The position numbers and the translations under genes were made by a program. Below, piece after piece: positions 36,143 to 47,771 of a stretch of DNA of 64,000 bases (position 1 is its first letter; each line of letters opens with the position of its first letter). This DNA comes from Strongyloides papillosus (Eukaryota > Nematoda > Chromadorea > Rhabditida > Strongyloididae): the NCBI GenBank assembly GCA_005656395.1, contig SRSI01000011.1:1-64000 (forward strand), given 5' to 3'. Under the pieces are notes generated by a model. The model worked only from the letters and a program-made list of their open reading frames with translations. It made no database searches and was not told the DNA's origin.

Positions 36143-37490
36143 TTTTAGAAAATTTTAATAATTCTAAAACTGTAAAAGATTTTTTTATATATTGAAAATT
36201 ACTAAATAAAATACAGATAAATAAATATTTAAACTTATTACAATAATAAATATTCGACATAAAAAAATTGCCATAAATATAAACGATATTCTTTCTATTT
36301 AATTTTAATGACTTTTAAACTTTGGAACTAATTTATGTTGCACGCTGTTTGAGATTAATTAAGGAATATTGTTTAGAAAAATTGTAATTCTAATGTAGGT
36401 AAAAAAGATTAATTACCTATAAAAGATAAAATATTTACAATCAATAAACGTCAAAAAGCTAAGAAAGTGTAAAAGGGATTCTAGAAATTTCTATGTAGTA
36501 TGACAGAAAAAACTATATAATTATTCTACAAACTTATGTACCTAAATTTTTCATTATTTTAAATTCAAATCTTACATAACTACTTTAGAATATTATATTA
36601 TATCATACATTATATTGGATAATTTTTTATTAACTAATTTGAGACGGTAGACATTCGCTTGTACATGATTACTTATATTTCTTCTCTTTTTTAATCCATT
36701 TTGCTTGACCATAGATGACCACGGGCAAGAAAATTTCTACTGTCTCTTTTTTAATTTAATTAGGGTAGGGGTTACTGTGAAGGGTGTATCCGTATGTGAA
36801 TTGAATCTAATAGATTAATTAAAAGTAAGTTGGTAAAAAATAAAAAGAATGCTTTTTCGCTTACCTATATATTGTATGTTTTTAAAAAAAGCCATTTTGG
36901 TTACCCAATGGAAAGGTAAATTCTTTTTTTCTGATTCAATTTCACTTTATTTTAATAATATTATTTACGGTTTTAAATACCTAAATTATGTCGAAGACTA
37001 ATTATTAGTTATAAAAAGTACATTTCGCAAAAATGTATAAAGATGGCACAAATTGATAGAAAAGATGTCACAAAAATAACAATGATGTTTTATACAATGG
37101 TAAAAAGACATCGCAAAATGTCAAAAAAAAATGTAGCATATCTATTGTAGTTGACTGTCAAATTTCGTTTTCCAAAATACTTATTTAAAGTTTAATATAT
37201 GAGGAATCAAAAAGTAAAATATGATTTTTAATATTACTTGGTATTCTCTTATCTTGGGTTATGAAATTTTTGCATCATAAGTATTATTTTATTATCAAGA
37301 AAACAAAATAATTAGCTTAAATTTACCATAATTTTTTCTAAATTTTTGGAAACTGCATAATATTAACTTACTAAAAAATCTGACATTTATAGACAAACAA
37401 CTTTTGATGTATAACTGTGAGTGATAAACTAATAATGGTAATTAAAGTTTGCGTCAGAAGGTTTCAAAGTTGTAAAATTAGGTAATTTAA
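36143..37490. other. Boundary region between TTL and CAP arrays
   Basis: No gene seen. The stretch 36640-36860 is more complex (GC-richer, few homopolymers) and has no open frame or recognisable RNA motif. The stretch 37025-37130 shows short degenerate repeats around GATG(G/T)CACAAA. Confidence 0.35.
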
Positions 37491-37704
37491 AGGCCTCCCG
37501 TCGATTCACCACTGGCTATTTTGCATTTTTATACATTGTACAATGTCTATTTTGCACTTTTATACAGTATTATATATAATACGAAGTAACTTTATTCCAT
37601 ATTGTTGTATATTATAGTGTTAAAACAATGTCGAAAATGCAAAATAGGCTTTAGAGCTTGTTTATAATTTCTATATAAACTAGTGGTGAAACGACATGCC
37701 GCCT
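37491..37704. mobile_element. Short foldback element
   Basis: Left end AGGCCTCCCGTCGATTCACC, continuing ACTGGCTATTTTGCAT, faces the right end, whose reverse complement reads AGGCGGCATGTCGTTTCACC, continuing ACT and later GCCTATTTTGCATTTT. The arms are imperfect with a short non-coding centre. About 214 bp, MITE-like. No target duplication resolved. Confidence 0.5.
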
Positions 37705-37765
37705 AATAATTAAAATTAAAAGATCTTAGCACGATAAGGAAATAATGAATACTATGGTTTGCTAT

Positions 37766-37804
37766 TATCCGCGGTAGTCTCTTGAACCAATATTACCGCG
37801 GATA
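37766..37804. repeat. GC-rich perfect hairpin
   Basis: TATCCGCGGTA (37766-37776) and its exact inverse TACCGCGGATA (37794-37804) enclose a 17-bp loop. It stands out in AT-rich surroundings. Confidence 0.6.
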
Positions 37805-37958
37805 CTAAGGGCCGACCGTATAATGAAATTTTATTTTTAAAAATAACTTATTTGCTTAAATTTATGAAATAAAATTATGGAATTAATTATAGCACTCTTT
37901 CTTTGTGAATATCCACTTTTAACTGTAGATAGCTATTAATGTACTCTTTTTACTAATA

Positions 37959-38432
37959 CAGTAGACTCTCGATTATGCGAACCTCGATTAAATAAATGAG
38001 AAAATTTTTACCAAAATTTACAAATTAAAAATTTTATACTTAAAAAATATTAAAATAATTACTTAATGCAAAAAGATGCTTTTTTGTGTACGTGTATAAA
38101 TTATGTAAAGTATTGATTTTAAAAAAAAATTTTTTAAATGTCAATTTTTTGAATTAATAAGATAGTTATTTTATTAAGAAATTAATAAAATTTAAAGTCA
38201 AGAAAAGGTAATCAACTTTTAATCAAAAAAAAAGAATTTTTTTAAGGCTAATTAATTTTATTTTTGTTTTTATTTACTAAAAAATTGATAAATTAATATC
38301 TACATCGATATCTAGTAAGTTATTTTTATATAAAAATTGTAAATTGTATTTTTTTTTATAATTTTCAACTATCCGAAATTTTAGTTATCCGAACTACTCT
38401 TGGCCCCGAGGGATTTGGATAGTTGAGGGTCT
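37959..38432. mobile_element. Tigger/pogo-like MITE
   Basis: The left end CAGTAGACTCTCGATTATGC follows TA at 37957-37958. The right end, read inverted, is GACCCTCAACTATCCAAATC with CTCGGGG and GTTCGGATAAC further in. CAGTAGA(C)CCTC...ATCCGAAC is the known terminal style of pogo/Tigger elements. About 474 bp, non-coding. The extreme right bases (expected CTACTG-TA) have drifted, so the exact right end is uncertain by a few bases. The right terminus forms the 3' end of CAP-A1. Confidence 0.72.
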
Positions 38433-39438
38433 TTTCCAATTAGTAGAAAATTTAACACAAGCATACGTTCCTAGACCACTTCTGGCTATACCAATTCCAA
38501 TAGTTTTTAGTTCATGACTTAATATACGTCCAAAATCTTTTCTTTTTTTTGTTGCTTTCCGACAAAAATTGGAATCTTCAAAAAAAACATTATCAAATAA
38601 AATTTTTACTGCATACATGCCATGACCTTGTTCAGAAGAAAAAACATATTCATCGTATTCTTGTTCATTATCAGTGAATAATCTATTCTGATTAGCCATT
38701 TTCTCAGCTCGAGACTGTGCAGAAGCACATAATGAAGATGACATTTCAAGGGGATTATGTCCAAGAAACTTTCTATACATATTGATTTCATCAAAATACT
38801 AAAAAATAAATTTTAAAAGTTTAATATTAACCTACATGTTTTTTAGTTCTATCAAAATTTTTATGAAAATAACAACCACCATTACAATTCCGCCAAACAA
38901 GTTTCCAGTAATCATAAGTGCCTGGATTTTTCATATAATATAATGGACCACTTAATGTCTTAATATAGAAATTTTTCGGTTGAAGTGTTGGCTTATTATA
39001 AGATTTTTTTAATTCAATGTAAGTATAAAACATCAGCGAACATTCAATAGCTTTATTAAAATTAAAAAATTTTCTTCCATTACATACATACACATATGGA
39101 CGACGTCTATTCAGACTTTTTACATTATATGAAATATAACTAGCAGATGGATAAAAATATGACATTGCACTCTCACATTCTTTTAGATAAGTTAGAGTAT
39201 AACTACGTCCTCTTCTAATGCCAACATTATATATACAAAGCTCCTCAATATTTTGTATTTTGTTTTCATGAAACATTTTTTCTATCATAAAATTTGCATT
39301 TCTATAGAGACGGCCATTATATTCATAGTATGAATAACACTCGTGTAATCTCAACCAGTATGGAATTAATATCAATTGGCTAGTTAAATTTATTAAAATT
39401 AACAGGAAAAAAATTGTAGTATATTGTGACAATGACAT
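38394..39438 (-). CDS. CAP-A1, secreted CAP-domain protein with transposon-derived C-terminus
   Basis: Predicted 335 aa, exons 38836-39438 and 38394-38798, 37-nt phase-0 intron after KKH. Signal peptide TIFFLLILINLTSQL. The N-terminal module contains CYSYYEYNGRLYRNANFMIE and later YVCNGRKFFNFNKAI, two similar segments, and ends YWKLVWRNCNGGCYF. The CAP half starts EINMYRKFLGHNPLEMS (helix 1) and continues AVKILFDNVFF and LKTIGIGIA. The canonical HFTQ-x-VWK is absent. Beyond FSTNWK the last residues (RPSTIQIPRGQE, stop) are read from the Tigger-like MITE terminus. SCP/TAPS proteins are secreted, often at the host interface; the exact role is unknown. Confidence 0.8.
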
Positions 39439-40148
39439 TTCTTTGATGAATTAACTAAAAATTATTTATGTCTTTTTTATATTGGAAAAAGTAGTGTAAA
39501 ATATATTAAAACAAAAGTATAGATAAACATTTTAGTTTATTTGAAATCCATTATTAGCAACTTTCCATTAAGCAATTTTGAATATTATTAATTTGATTAA
39601 AACACTATTTCATATATAAAATGTTAGATTTTCCTATATAAATAATAATTAGAGATTAATAAATGAACTTTACATCGTGAATCAATAGAAAATTTTGGTA
39701 AGTTAATACTTATAAAGAAATTATTACTTTAATTGTTTTCCGTTGTTTTAGTTAATAATATTTCATTAAGATATTTCTCTATTAAAATCTTACCTCATCT
39801 AAGTAAAGTATGTAGTTTTAGTTTCGAAAAAATTTATAAACTATCACGATTTATAAAAAAAACACTTCAGAATGAAAATATCATGCGTTGACAGTCAAAA
39901 GTTATTGAATTTAGAATAAAATTTATCTTGAATATAAAAAACGTTTTACTGTAAATTCAACTAGTATTTAAAAATAAAGATGAAAGCAATTCAAAAAGAT
40001 AGTAATTGTTTTCGATATAGAAAGAAATATTTTATTTAAATAACCTACTTATCCGATTTTTTAAAATTATGTTTATGAATTAACTATAACACTTTTTCAA
40101 GTAAAATGTAATTGTTTATCATATTTAATTATTAATTTGCTATTTCTA

Positions 40149-41156
40149 CTATGATTTTGAAGAATACTTTATGCAACCGTAAGTACCATTGATACTTCTT
40201 GACAAACCAAATCCAACATATCGTTGATCATAGCTCAATAATCCAGCAAAACCATTTCCTACTTCTGCAGCTTTACGATTTAATTTTTTATGTGAAAAAT
40301 ATGTATCATCAAATAAAATTTTTATTGCATACATTCCATAACCGTATGGTGCATAAAAAATAATTTCATTATTCTGTTTGTCACGATTAGGAAGTAATTT
40401 ATTATCTTCATTCATTAATTCAGATCGATACTGTGCTAAAGCACACAATCTATTTGAAATTCTAAGTGGATTGTGTCCAAAAATTGATCTATAGCGGTTG
40501 ATTTCATCCAAAAACTGGGTAATAAATTAAAAATATATTGAAAAATAACTTACATGTTTTTTGGTGTATCCAAAATTATTTTGGAAAAAACAACCACCAT
40601 TACAGTTGTGCCAAATTTTATTCCAATAATGGTGAGTTGATGGATTTTTTAAATACCATTTTGGACCAGCTAACGTCACAATGAAGAACCTTCTTGGTGG
40701 AGGTGCTGGTATAACAGTATATGGTTCAAAATCAACATATGTATTCATCATTAATGCATAGTTAATTGCTGATTGAAAATTAGTAAATTTTCGTTTCAAA
40801 CAATAGTATACGTTTGAATAATGTTTACGAGGGTTTTCAACATAAAATGTTATATATTTATTTTTCGAATCAACAAATGGTGCTATACTTTCACATACTC
40901 TTTCGCTATTTATAATACTTGCATGTTTTTTTACAAATCCATAATTGTATATACAAATTTCCATAATATTTTCTACCTCATAGTCATGTAAAATTCTTTT
41001 TACCATTTCTTCTACGGTAAAAAAATTACGACCTCTGTATACATATTTTGAACTTTTTTTACCTAATTTTACATGGTATGGAATTAAATACAATTGGCTA
41101 GTTAAATTAATCAAAATGCATAGAAAAAAAAGTATTTTATGATGTGATAAAATCAT
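40149..41156 (-). CDS. CAP-A2, secreted CAP-domain protein
   Basis: Predicted 322 aa, exons 40554-41156 and 40149-40514, 39-nt intron after KKH. The frame is open to 41228, but the ATG at 41156 puts the signal peptide (KILFFLCILINLTSQL) at the N-terminus and has CTATAAAAAT 31 nt upstream. Module segments are KYVYRGRNFFTVEEMVKRI and YYCLKRKFTNFQSAI. PAPPPRRFF precedes the conserved YWNKIWHNCNGGCFF. The CAP domain reads EINRYRSIFGHNPL, LCALAQYRSELM, AIKILFDDTYF, RYVGFGLS and GTYGCIKYS. Type-A CAP domain without the HFT-x-x-VW signature. Sister of CAP-A3. Confidence 0.83.
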
Positions 41157-41186
41157 TATTCGGAAGTATATTACCGTCGTCCATAG

Positions 41187-41196
41187 ATTTTTATAG
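41187..41196 (-). promoter_or_regulatory. TATA-like motif of CAP-A2
   Basis: CTATAAAAAT on the minus strand, 31 nt before the preferred ATG at 41156. It decides the start. Confidence 0.5.
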
Positions 41197-41871
41197 TAGA
41201 AAAACTCATACATCAACATTATAATCATGCTTGAATAAAGACAAACATTTTTGTTTATTTTTTTAATCTATGTTTTTTTAAGTAGGACATTTATTAATCT
41301 GAACAATTTTTTAATTTAAAATCACCTTCTACATATAAAAGTTTGACGTATGCTAAATGTTTTCGTGTGAAAATAAAATTTTAATCAGCATAAATCAATA
41401 AAATCTATACTGATAATCGATATATAATTTTGGTGAATTGATATTTTTACCAAAATTTATTTCATACAATTTTTTCTATTTTTTTAAAAATTAATATTTT
41501 GATAATGTATTCTTCTAAATGATGCTAATCTAGCCGATTACCATCTGAACGTTTTGCTAAAAGGTGAAAATTTTATTGCTGTGATAAATCAAAAAAATAC
41601 TTAAAAATTATTATATTTTAACGTTCACTTCAATTCAAGGTGGAGAAATTTTATTTGAGCGTAAAGAAGAATTTTATCTCTAAACAACTGATTTTTTCAT
41701 ATAAAAATCTGTGAATTTAAAAAGTTGATGCTTTTTTCGATTTAATAAGAGCTATACTTATCCAAAAATGTTTTTAAATGATTCTACAAATAGTGTTTAT
41801 GAATTAACTATAACAATTATTCTTATAAAATTTTATTTTTATCTAATTTATCTATTAAATTGTTCCTTATA

Positions 41872-42875
41872 CTATAGCATTGCAGAATATTTTATGCATA
41901 CAAAAATACCATAACGATTCTTTGCAAAGCCAATTCCAACATAACGTTGTTCAGGAGTAAATAATCTCATAAAACCTTTATCTATTCTTGGCGATTTCCC
42001 TTTTTGATTTGTATGTGCAAAAAAAACATCATCAAATAGAATTTTCACTCCATACATGGCATAGCCAAATCTAGTAAAAAAAACTATTTCATAGTAGTTT
42101 GAGTATGTATCAAACATTAATTGGTTATTTTTAGCCATTCTTTCAGCATGTTGATCTGCTAATTTATTTAATTTCATCGACACTGTGAGAGAGTGGATAC
42201 CAAGAAATTTCCTATAAGTGTTTAACTCATCCGCATACTTAATAACAAACTTATAAAGAAATTAACGAATTAACTTACAAGCTTCATGGTGAGTCCAAAA
42301 TTTCCCTCATAAAAACAAATAACTTGACATGTTTTCCAGATATCTTTCCAATATTGATAGGTGGAAGGATTTCTTATATAGTACTTTGGGCCATTAAATG
42401 TCTCAATATAAAACTTCTTTGGTTGAGGTGCTGGTTTAGCTGTATATGGAATAAATTTAATACTTTTGCCCACTATTAATGAAAACTCAAGAGCAGCTTC
42501 AAACGTTTTGAATTTTCTACTATGACAATAGTATTCATTTTGGTGATGTGGACTCTCCACATAATATGTAACAAATTTAGCATCTGTTTTCATATATGAA
42601 GCTAGACCTTCGCATACTTTAAAATAATTTCGAATAACTTGAGCTCTTCTTTTAAAACCAACATTATATAAACAAACATCTAAAGGATTTTTTGTTTTGA
42701 GATCAGCTAAAATTTTTTTTGCCATTGATTCCGCAGTTAAAAAAGTTTGACCTTTACATTCAAACATTGCAATACTCGTTTTTATTCTAACCCAATACGG
42801 GATTAACTTTAACTCATTAGTTAAATTAATCACAGTAAATAGAATAAAAATTATTATGTTATACAATAGTTTCAT
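41872..42875 (-). CDS. CAP-A3, secreted CAP-domain protein
   Basis: Predicted 320 aa, exons 42279-42875 and 41872-42237, 41-nt intron after MKL. Signal peptide IIIFILFTVINLTNEL. Module segments are MFECKGQTFLTAESMAKKIL and EYYCHSRKFKTFEAALEF, followed by PAPQPKKFYI and YWKDIWKTCQVICFY. The CAP part reads ELNTYRKFLGIHSL, LADQHAERMA, GVKILFDDVFF, RYVGIGFA and GIFVCIKYSAML. The Asn-Cys-Asn-Gly-Gly-Cys of A1/A2 is changed here (TCQVIC). CTATAAAAA at 42908-42916 is 33 nt before the ATG. Confidence 0.83.
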
Positions 42876-42907
42876 TATTCAGAATTAAAATCATATTCAT
42901 TTGTAGG

Positions 42908-42916
42908 TTTTTATAG
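42908..42916 (-). promoter_or_regulatory. TATA-like motif of CAP-A3
   Basis: CTATAAAAA on the minus strand, 33 nt before the ATG at 42875. Confidence 0.5.
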
Positions 42917-43189
42917 TGAAAAAAATTTTATACAAAATTGATCGTGCTACAACTAACAAATATGCTAAATTATTTTTTTAATCTTTGTTTAACAAATGTT
43001 TTATTTATTAATATGACTATTTTCCAACTTTCAAACATGTTTCTACATAAAAAACGTTTAAATATTTTAACAATTTTACAAATAAAAAGCAAGTTTTATT
43101 AAACAGCAATTAATAAATTATTTAATGTCAGTTAATTTTTTTAAATAATCAATTTAATATATAAAAATTTATTGTTAATTTAAACATTA

Positions 43190-43740
43190 TATATATTGTG
43201 TGTATTTTTGAAAGTACATGAATGACTGGATCTTCCAATTTACATTTCTAGTAGATACTTGGTAGGCACTTCTTGGCCTCTATAATAGCACAATATGTAA
43301 CCATGCGAATAGGTCATTGTACGTTGAAGTGCCTGAATATGATAGATTAGCAAGATAGAATATTAATCTTGTCAAAGTTTTTAAATAGACTTTTATTATA
43401 TTATATATATATTACAATTATATGTATATTATTTAGACTTCATTTCTTCTTGCTTTTCCATCTATTCAGACTGATCTTATCTTATTGTTCCCAGCTTATA
43501 TATTCTTCCCACTCTAGGCGTATCTGATACAGAATGTATGTGTTTCTCATTATCCCTCATGTGTACCACTGTCTGCAAATAATATGTTTCAGAAGATAAT
43601 TTATACAATCTTTTTTGTTGTTGTTTTAATAAATATAAATCTATAAGATATTCTCTTACAATGATGATCCTGTTTAGCCAATTATTGTTTGATAGTGTGA
43701 CTACTAAAAAGTGCATTTACTATCTTAATTGATTAAGAAA
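43190..43740 (-). other. Higher-complexity block, possible retroelement end
   Basis: This 550-bp block is clearly less AT-rich than its flanks. Its minus strand has a 79-codon open frame (43716-43477) ending VSDTPRVGRIYKLGTIR, then a purine-rich stretch (GGAAAAGCAAGAAGAAATGA, 43460-43440). That order suggests the end of a retroelement polyprotein followed by a polypurine tract and an LTR (43190-43435), but I cannot match the protein to a family or find a second LTR. Confidence 0.3.
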
Positions 43741-44194
43741 ATGCTATATAAATTGATTATATTTTGATATTTGATCCAATTTTAGCTGGCAAAAATTTCG
43801 TCTGAACATGAATAAGTGTTTTTTTCAAAAAATATGTATTTTTAAAAATCAATGTAAAGTTGATTCAAAGAGTGAATACTTCTTTGCCATTTCAGTAATA
43901 ACTAAATTTTGTTCAGCGGGGCAATAACACCTATAAAACACCCACAGACAATGCAAATACGATTAAAATTTGTGTTTATATTCATAATATTATTCTTGTT
44001 CATTTAATTTCTGTTAAAAAATCATTTATCTCTTATCTATAGTTTTGTTATATTTAGTTTATCATTATTTTGTGCCTCTTTGGAAACCCACCACTTTAAG
44101 AATTCATTCAATTTATGTTTATTAGTTAACGCTAAAAATTAATCACATAACCTTTTATTTTTTATAAATTTATGATTGATTTATTTTTTCTCTT

Positions 44195-44545
44195 ATTAAA
44201 GAATATTCTATGTAAACATAATAACCATGACAATTTTGTTAACAAACCAATCACAAGATACTTTGCATAGAATTTCGTTAATTTTAAAAATTATTTTTTG
44301 TATTTGATGGTCTTCGACTGAAATCTAGATGTGGAAAAAAGTATTATCAGATGAAATTTTCATTTTATAAATGCCATGATCATTTTGCATAAAAAACTAC
44401 CTATTTGGGCCGCGCTGATAACTTAATATTGATTATTTTTGCAATTCGTCTACCTCGAGTCTCTGCTAAATCATTTAATTTAGTTTTTATTTTATGAAGT
44501 TTGAAAGCCTAAGGTTTTCTATATTGACTTAACTCACCAACATAC
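44195..44545 (-). pseudogene. CAP type-A relic, exon 2
   Basis: Minus-strand frames with many stops still spell VNIENLRLSNF (helix 1 position), then FFMQNDHGIYKMKISSDNTF, close to FFTRFGYAMYGVKILFDDVF of CAP-A3, and WFVNKIVMVIMF near the end, matching GFAKNRYGIFVCIKY. Heavily decayed. The matching exon 1 remains lie 2.9 kb away at 47455-47660 in the expected order. Confidence 0.6.
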
Positions 44546-44559
44546 AATAAAAGGAAATT

Positions 44560-45842
44560 CAAAGACTAAATACTGTTTTATTAGTTATCGTGAGTTCAAG
44601 TACCATTTTATGAGTTATCAAGAGTTCAAATACTAAATAACAAGTTATATTCAATACAAACAAGTAATTGAAGTTCAAACATCAAAAACAAGTTGAAATC
44701 CAATGATTAAGGACAAGCAGAGACATCTCAGATTCTTCAAGAAAAGCATAAGTGAAAGTCCAATTTCTTGAAAAGTTGACATGAGAAAATGAGGAAATAA
44801 CAACTCTTTCTAAAACTAATCTTTCTATTAATTTTTTTATTACTGTTCACTATTTATTAATCAAATAAAAAAGATTCCTTTATTATTGTTCTTACAGTTA
44901 TAAAGTTTATAATCTGCTACCACCATGAGTCACAATGGCACTGTTTAATTAATTTTAAAAAATTCAAAAATTAGTTTACACACTTTATAGTATGCTTAAA
45001 ATTATAAAGATGATAACAAACACCTTAACAATTCTGTTTAATTCTTTTTCAAATATTCTAAGTTTCTGAATTTTTCGTATAACAAATTCAGCGACTTAAC
45101 GTAAATAGACAGAAATTCTTTCACTGAGAGATATTTGCAACTTTTTTATTTGCAATTTTGGAAAAATGTATCTTTTACAAATAAAAAAATGTTTCAAGTT
45201 TTTAAATAATAAACTTATTATTTGAAATAATCATTTTCCTTAAATGCTGTTATTAAAAATGAATCAATTCTAAAGTGAAAGGAAAATATCACAAGTTTAA
45301 TTATTGATTTCTGAGATCGTTGGTTATATGAATATGATTTAATTTGATGTCGACTTTTTTAGCGGAAAAAAATAAGCAAATTAATAATTTAATTTTTATT
45401 ACAATTTTTGTGATATAAAGTATTTTAAATTCTTCAAATATAAAAATTTGTGAAAAAACTTCATTAAAATCCCTTCAATAAAGCTAGCTTTTCTTCTAAA
45501 GGTCTTGAAGTTAAAAGTTAAATGATGTAGAAGTTAAAAATATATAAGTGTAAAAAAAGTAGTTTGTTAGAAATGTCTTACAAAATTTTAAATAATAATT
45601 AAGTTTTAGAATAAATTATGATAATGTTATTAAATTTTTTTGTAGATTACTTTCTTATCACTAAAGATCTATAGATAAAACAAAAATATTTTTAGTTTGT
45701 ATAGACTTGTAAACATATGATATTCTTTACCCTATTAAGACTTTTAATTTCTTTCGTATTAATTTACACTTTTGACCATTTTGAATAATAAAGTGCTAAT
45801 TTTTTACTATTAACTACTAACTTATTATTAATATTAATTATC
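44560..45842. other. AT-rich spacer with short degenerate repeats
   Basis: The stretch 44570-44700 carries loose repeats of GAGTTATC(A/G)(A/T)GAGTTCAA(A/G)TAC. The rest shows no gene. Confidence 0.35.
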
Positions 45843-45846
45843 TTAA

Positions 45847-46210
45847 CCCTTTCACTACCAAAATTTTTTTTCTTTGTATTACGCACTCTTCTATGTGTTA
45901 AAATAGAAAGAGTACTTTTATATGGAATAAAAAGTTAACGAAAAATTGGAAATATATTCTTTCAGTAAAATTAAAATAAATAGGCTAAAAATTAAGTTTT
46001 TTTATTTTAACTTTATAAAATTTATTTTCAAATTTAATTTTCAACTGTTTTTCATAATTTATTTTTTGTTTTCTTCTTTTTTTCATATAAATTTTTTTAT
46101 AAGAAAAAAAATAGTATCATTCCAAAATTTCCTGCTTATAGTGTGAATTACCATTATGCATTAACATTCTTTTTTATGACGCGTATATGTGTCATCTGGC
46201 AGCAAAAGGA
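45847..46210. mobile_element. piggyBac-like MITE
   Basis: TTAA at 45843-45846 and 46211-46214 flank a 364-bp block. The ends read CCCTTTCACTACCAAA and, inverted, TCCTTTTGCTGCCAGA (11 of 16 match). A TTAA target plus CCCTTT ends is the piggyBac style. The 66-codon plus-strand frame inside is lysine/phenylalanine-rich and not a transposase, so this is non-autonomous. Confidence 0.5.
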
Positions 46211-46214
46211 TTAA

Positions 46215-47454
46215 GAATATTAAACCAATAATTAACAATAAAACCATAACATTTCATGAAAAAGTCGATGTTTTCAATTAAAGAATTATTTGATGTACCT
46301 AACTTTAATACTTACTAGTAATATTATAAAACGTTATAATAACAAAGTTGGATTTTTATTGATAAAATAATTAGATTGATTAGATTAATTTAAAAAAAAA
46401 CTACAGTTATAGAATTCGAGAAAAGTTAGTTTAATTTTAGAAGTTGATAAGTCGACATGTACTTAGAATATGTATATTTATCATATTAACTCTTGACAAT
46501 GGAAAAGTTTTTTAGAAAAAAGTATAATAACATTGTTCTAACACTAGACTGAGCTAAGTCATTGTACTGTATGTGTAATATACTATTAAAGAATATCCTG
46601 TAGAAGTAAATTTTTTAATTTTTGAAGTTGTTAACAGTATCATATTCATTGTCATTTGAAGAAAGTTTAAGTACAAAATACCATAGCATAAAACACAAAC
46701 TTCAATTTATAAGTTATCAATTAAAATAATTAACATGTAAACAACTTGTAAAAATATTACTATGACTGAAATTTGGGAATAATAAAAACAATATTTAAAA
46801 TTTAAAAAGTTTCTACTAAACTAATTGTTCTAACACGAAAATTTAAAAACAAAAGTTGCAAATACCTCTCAGTGTTGTCGTAATGTTGGTTTATCACTAA
46901 ATATTGAAAATCAATTTGACGTTTTTTTTATGATTGTTTATTCAACAACTTGAAAAATCTTTGAATTTTCTTTCATAACATCTTTATACATTTTGGTAAT
47001 GACTACGATGATTTTCAACATTATATGTAAAATAGTAAAATTTATTTTATTGGTGGCAAGCTATCCGAATTTACAACAACGTTTATTAGGTAAATTAAGA
47101 AATGTAGAATATAATTTTAAAAATATAGCGCCTGAGGTAAAAGGATACAATAAAGAAATTAAAGTTACAATTACTTACTATATTTATGCTAATTAATTTT
47201 TAAATAGAGTCAGGCACTCCTATACTGACATATAATAATTAATAAAATAGTTTAACCCCTATAATTAAATTAAACATTAATAACTAGGAAATAGGGTGAC
47301 AAAAATGATGATACAATAATTATGAAATACAATAAATTAAAGTTTTGGGAATAATGAAAAGATGATGACAATTTACTGTATATATAAAGCTTATCCCAAT
47401 CATCTAGAAAATTCCCGAACAATCCTTTAACTTTTCTCCTTATTTTGATTGTTT
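46215..47454. other. AT-rich spacer
   Basis: No gene. A 67-codon plus-strand frame at 46993 has no recognised feature. Confidence 0.35.
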
Positions 47455-47660
47455 CGTGATGGGAACATCACTAATATTTATCAGTTATATCAATTACGAC
47501 ATTACGATTTCACATGTTTTCTCATTGAATCGAATAATTGAGTCTTTTCTTATAGAACCAACGTTAAATATACAAACTTCTATGATATTTTTATTTCTTT
47601 TTCAAGAAAAATTCTTTTTATCATGTCGGCAAAAATTTATTAAAGATAAATAATACATTA
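47455..47660 (-). pseudogene. CAP type-A relic, exon 1 fragment
   Basis: Minus strand reads FADMIKRIFLEKEIK, then a stop, KFVYLTLVL, a stop, EKTQLF and DSMRKHVKS. This parallels the type-A module (MVKRIL...E-x-C-I-Y-N-V-G...C-E-S). Stops and frameshifts throughout. Probably the first half of the gene whose second half is at 44195-44545. Confidence 0.5.
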
Positions 47661-47771
47661 AATATTAAGGTGGAATCATGTAATCTTGTCATGTACAAAG
47701 AAACTATTATTACCTTAATAGTTAAATTAATTAGAGTTAGCAAGAATAAAATTGCTTTATATCATGATATA

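Noticed and set aside
36640..36860. Complex island considered as a structured RNA or exon
   Set aside because: No open frame beyond chance, no recognised motif and no strong hairpin by eye. Left as unassigned.
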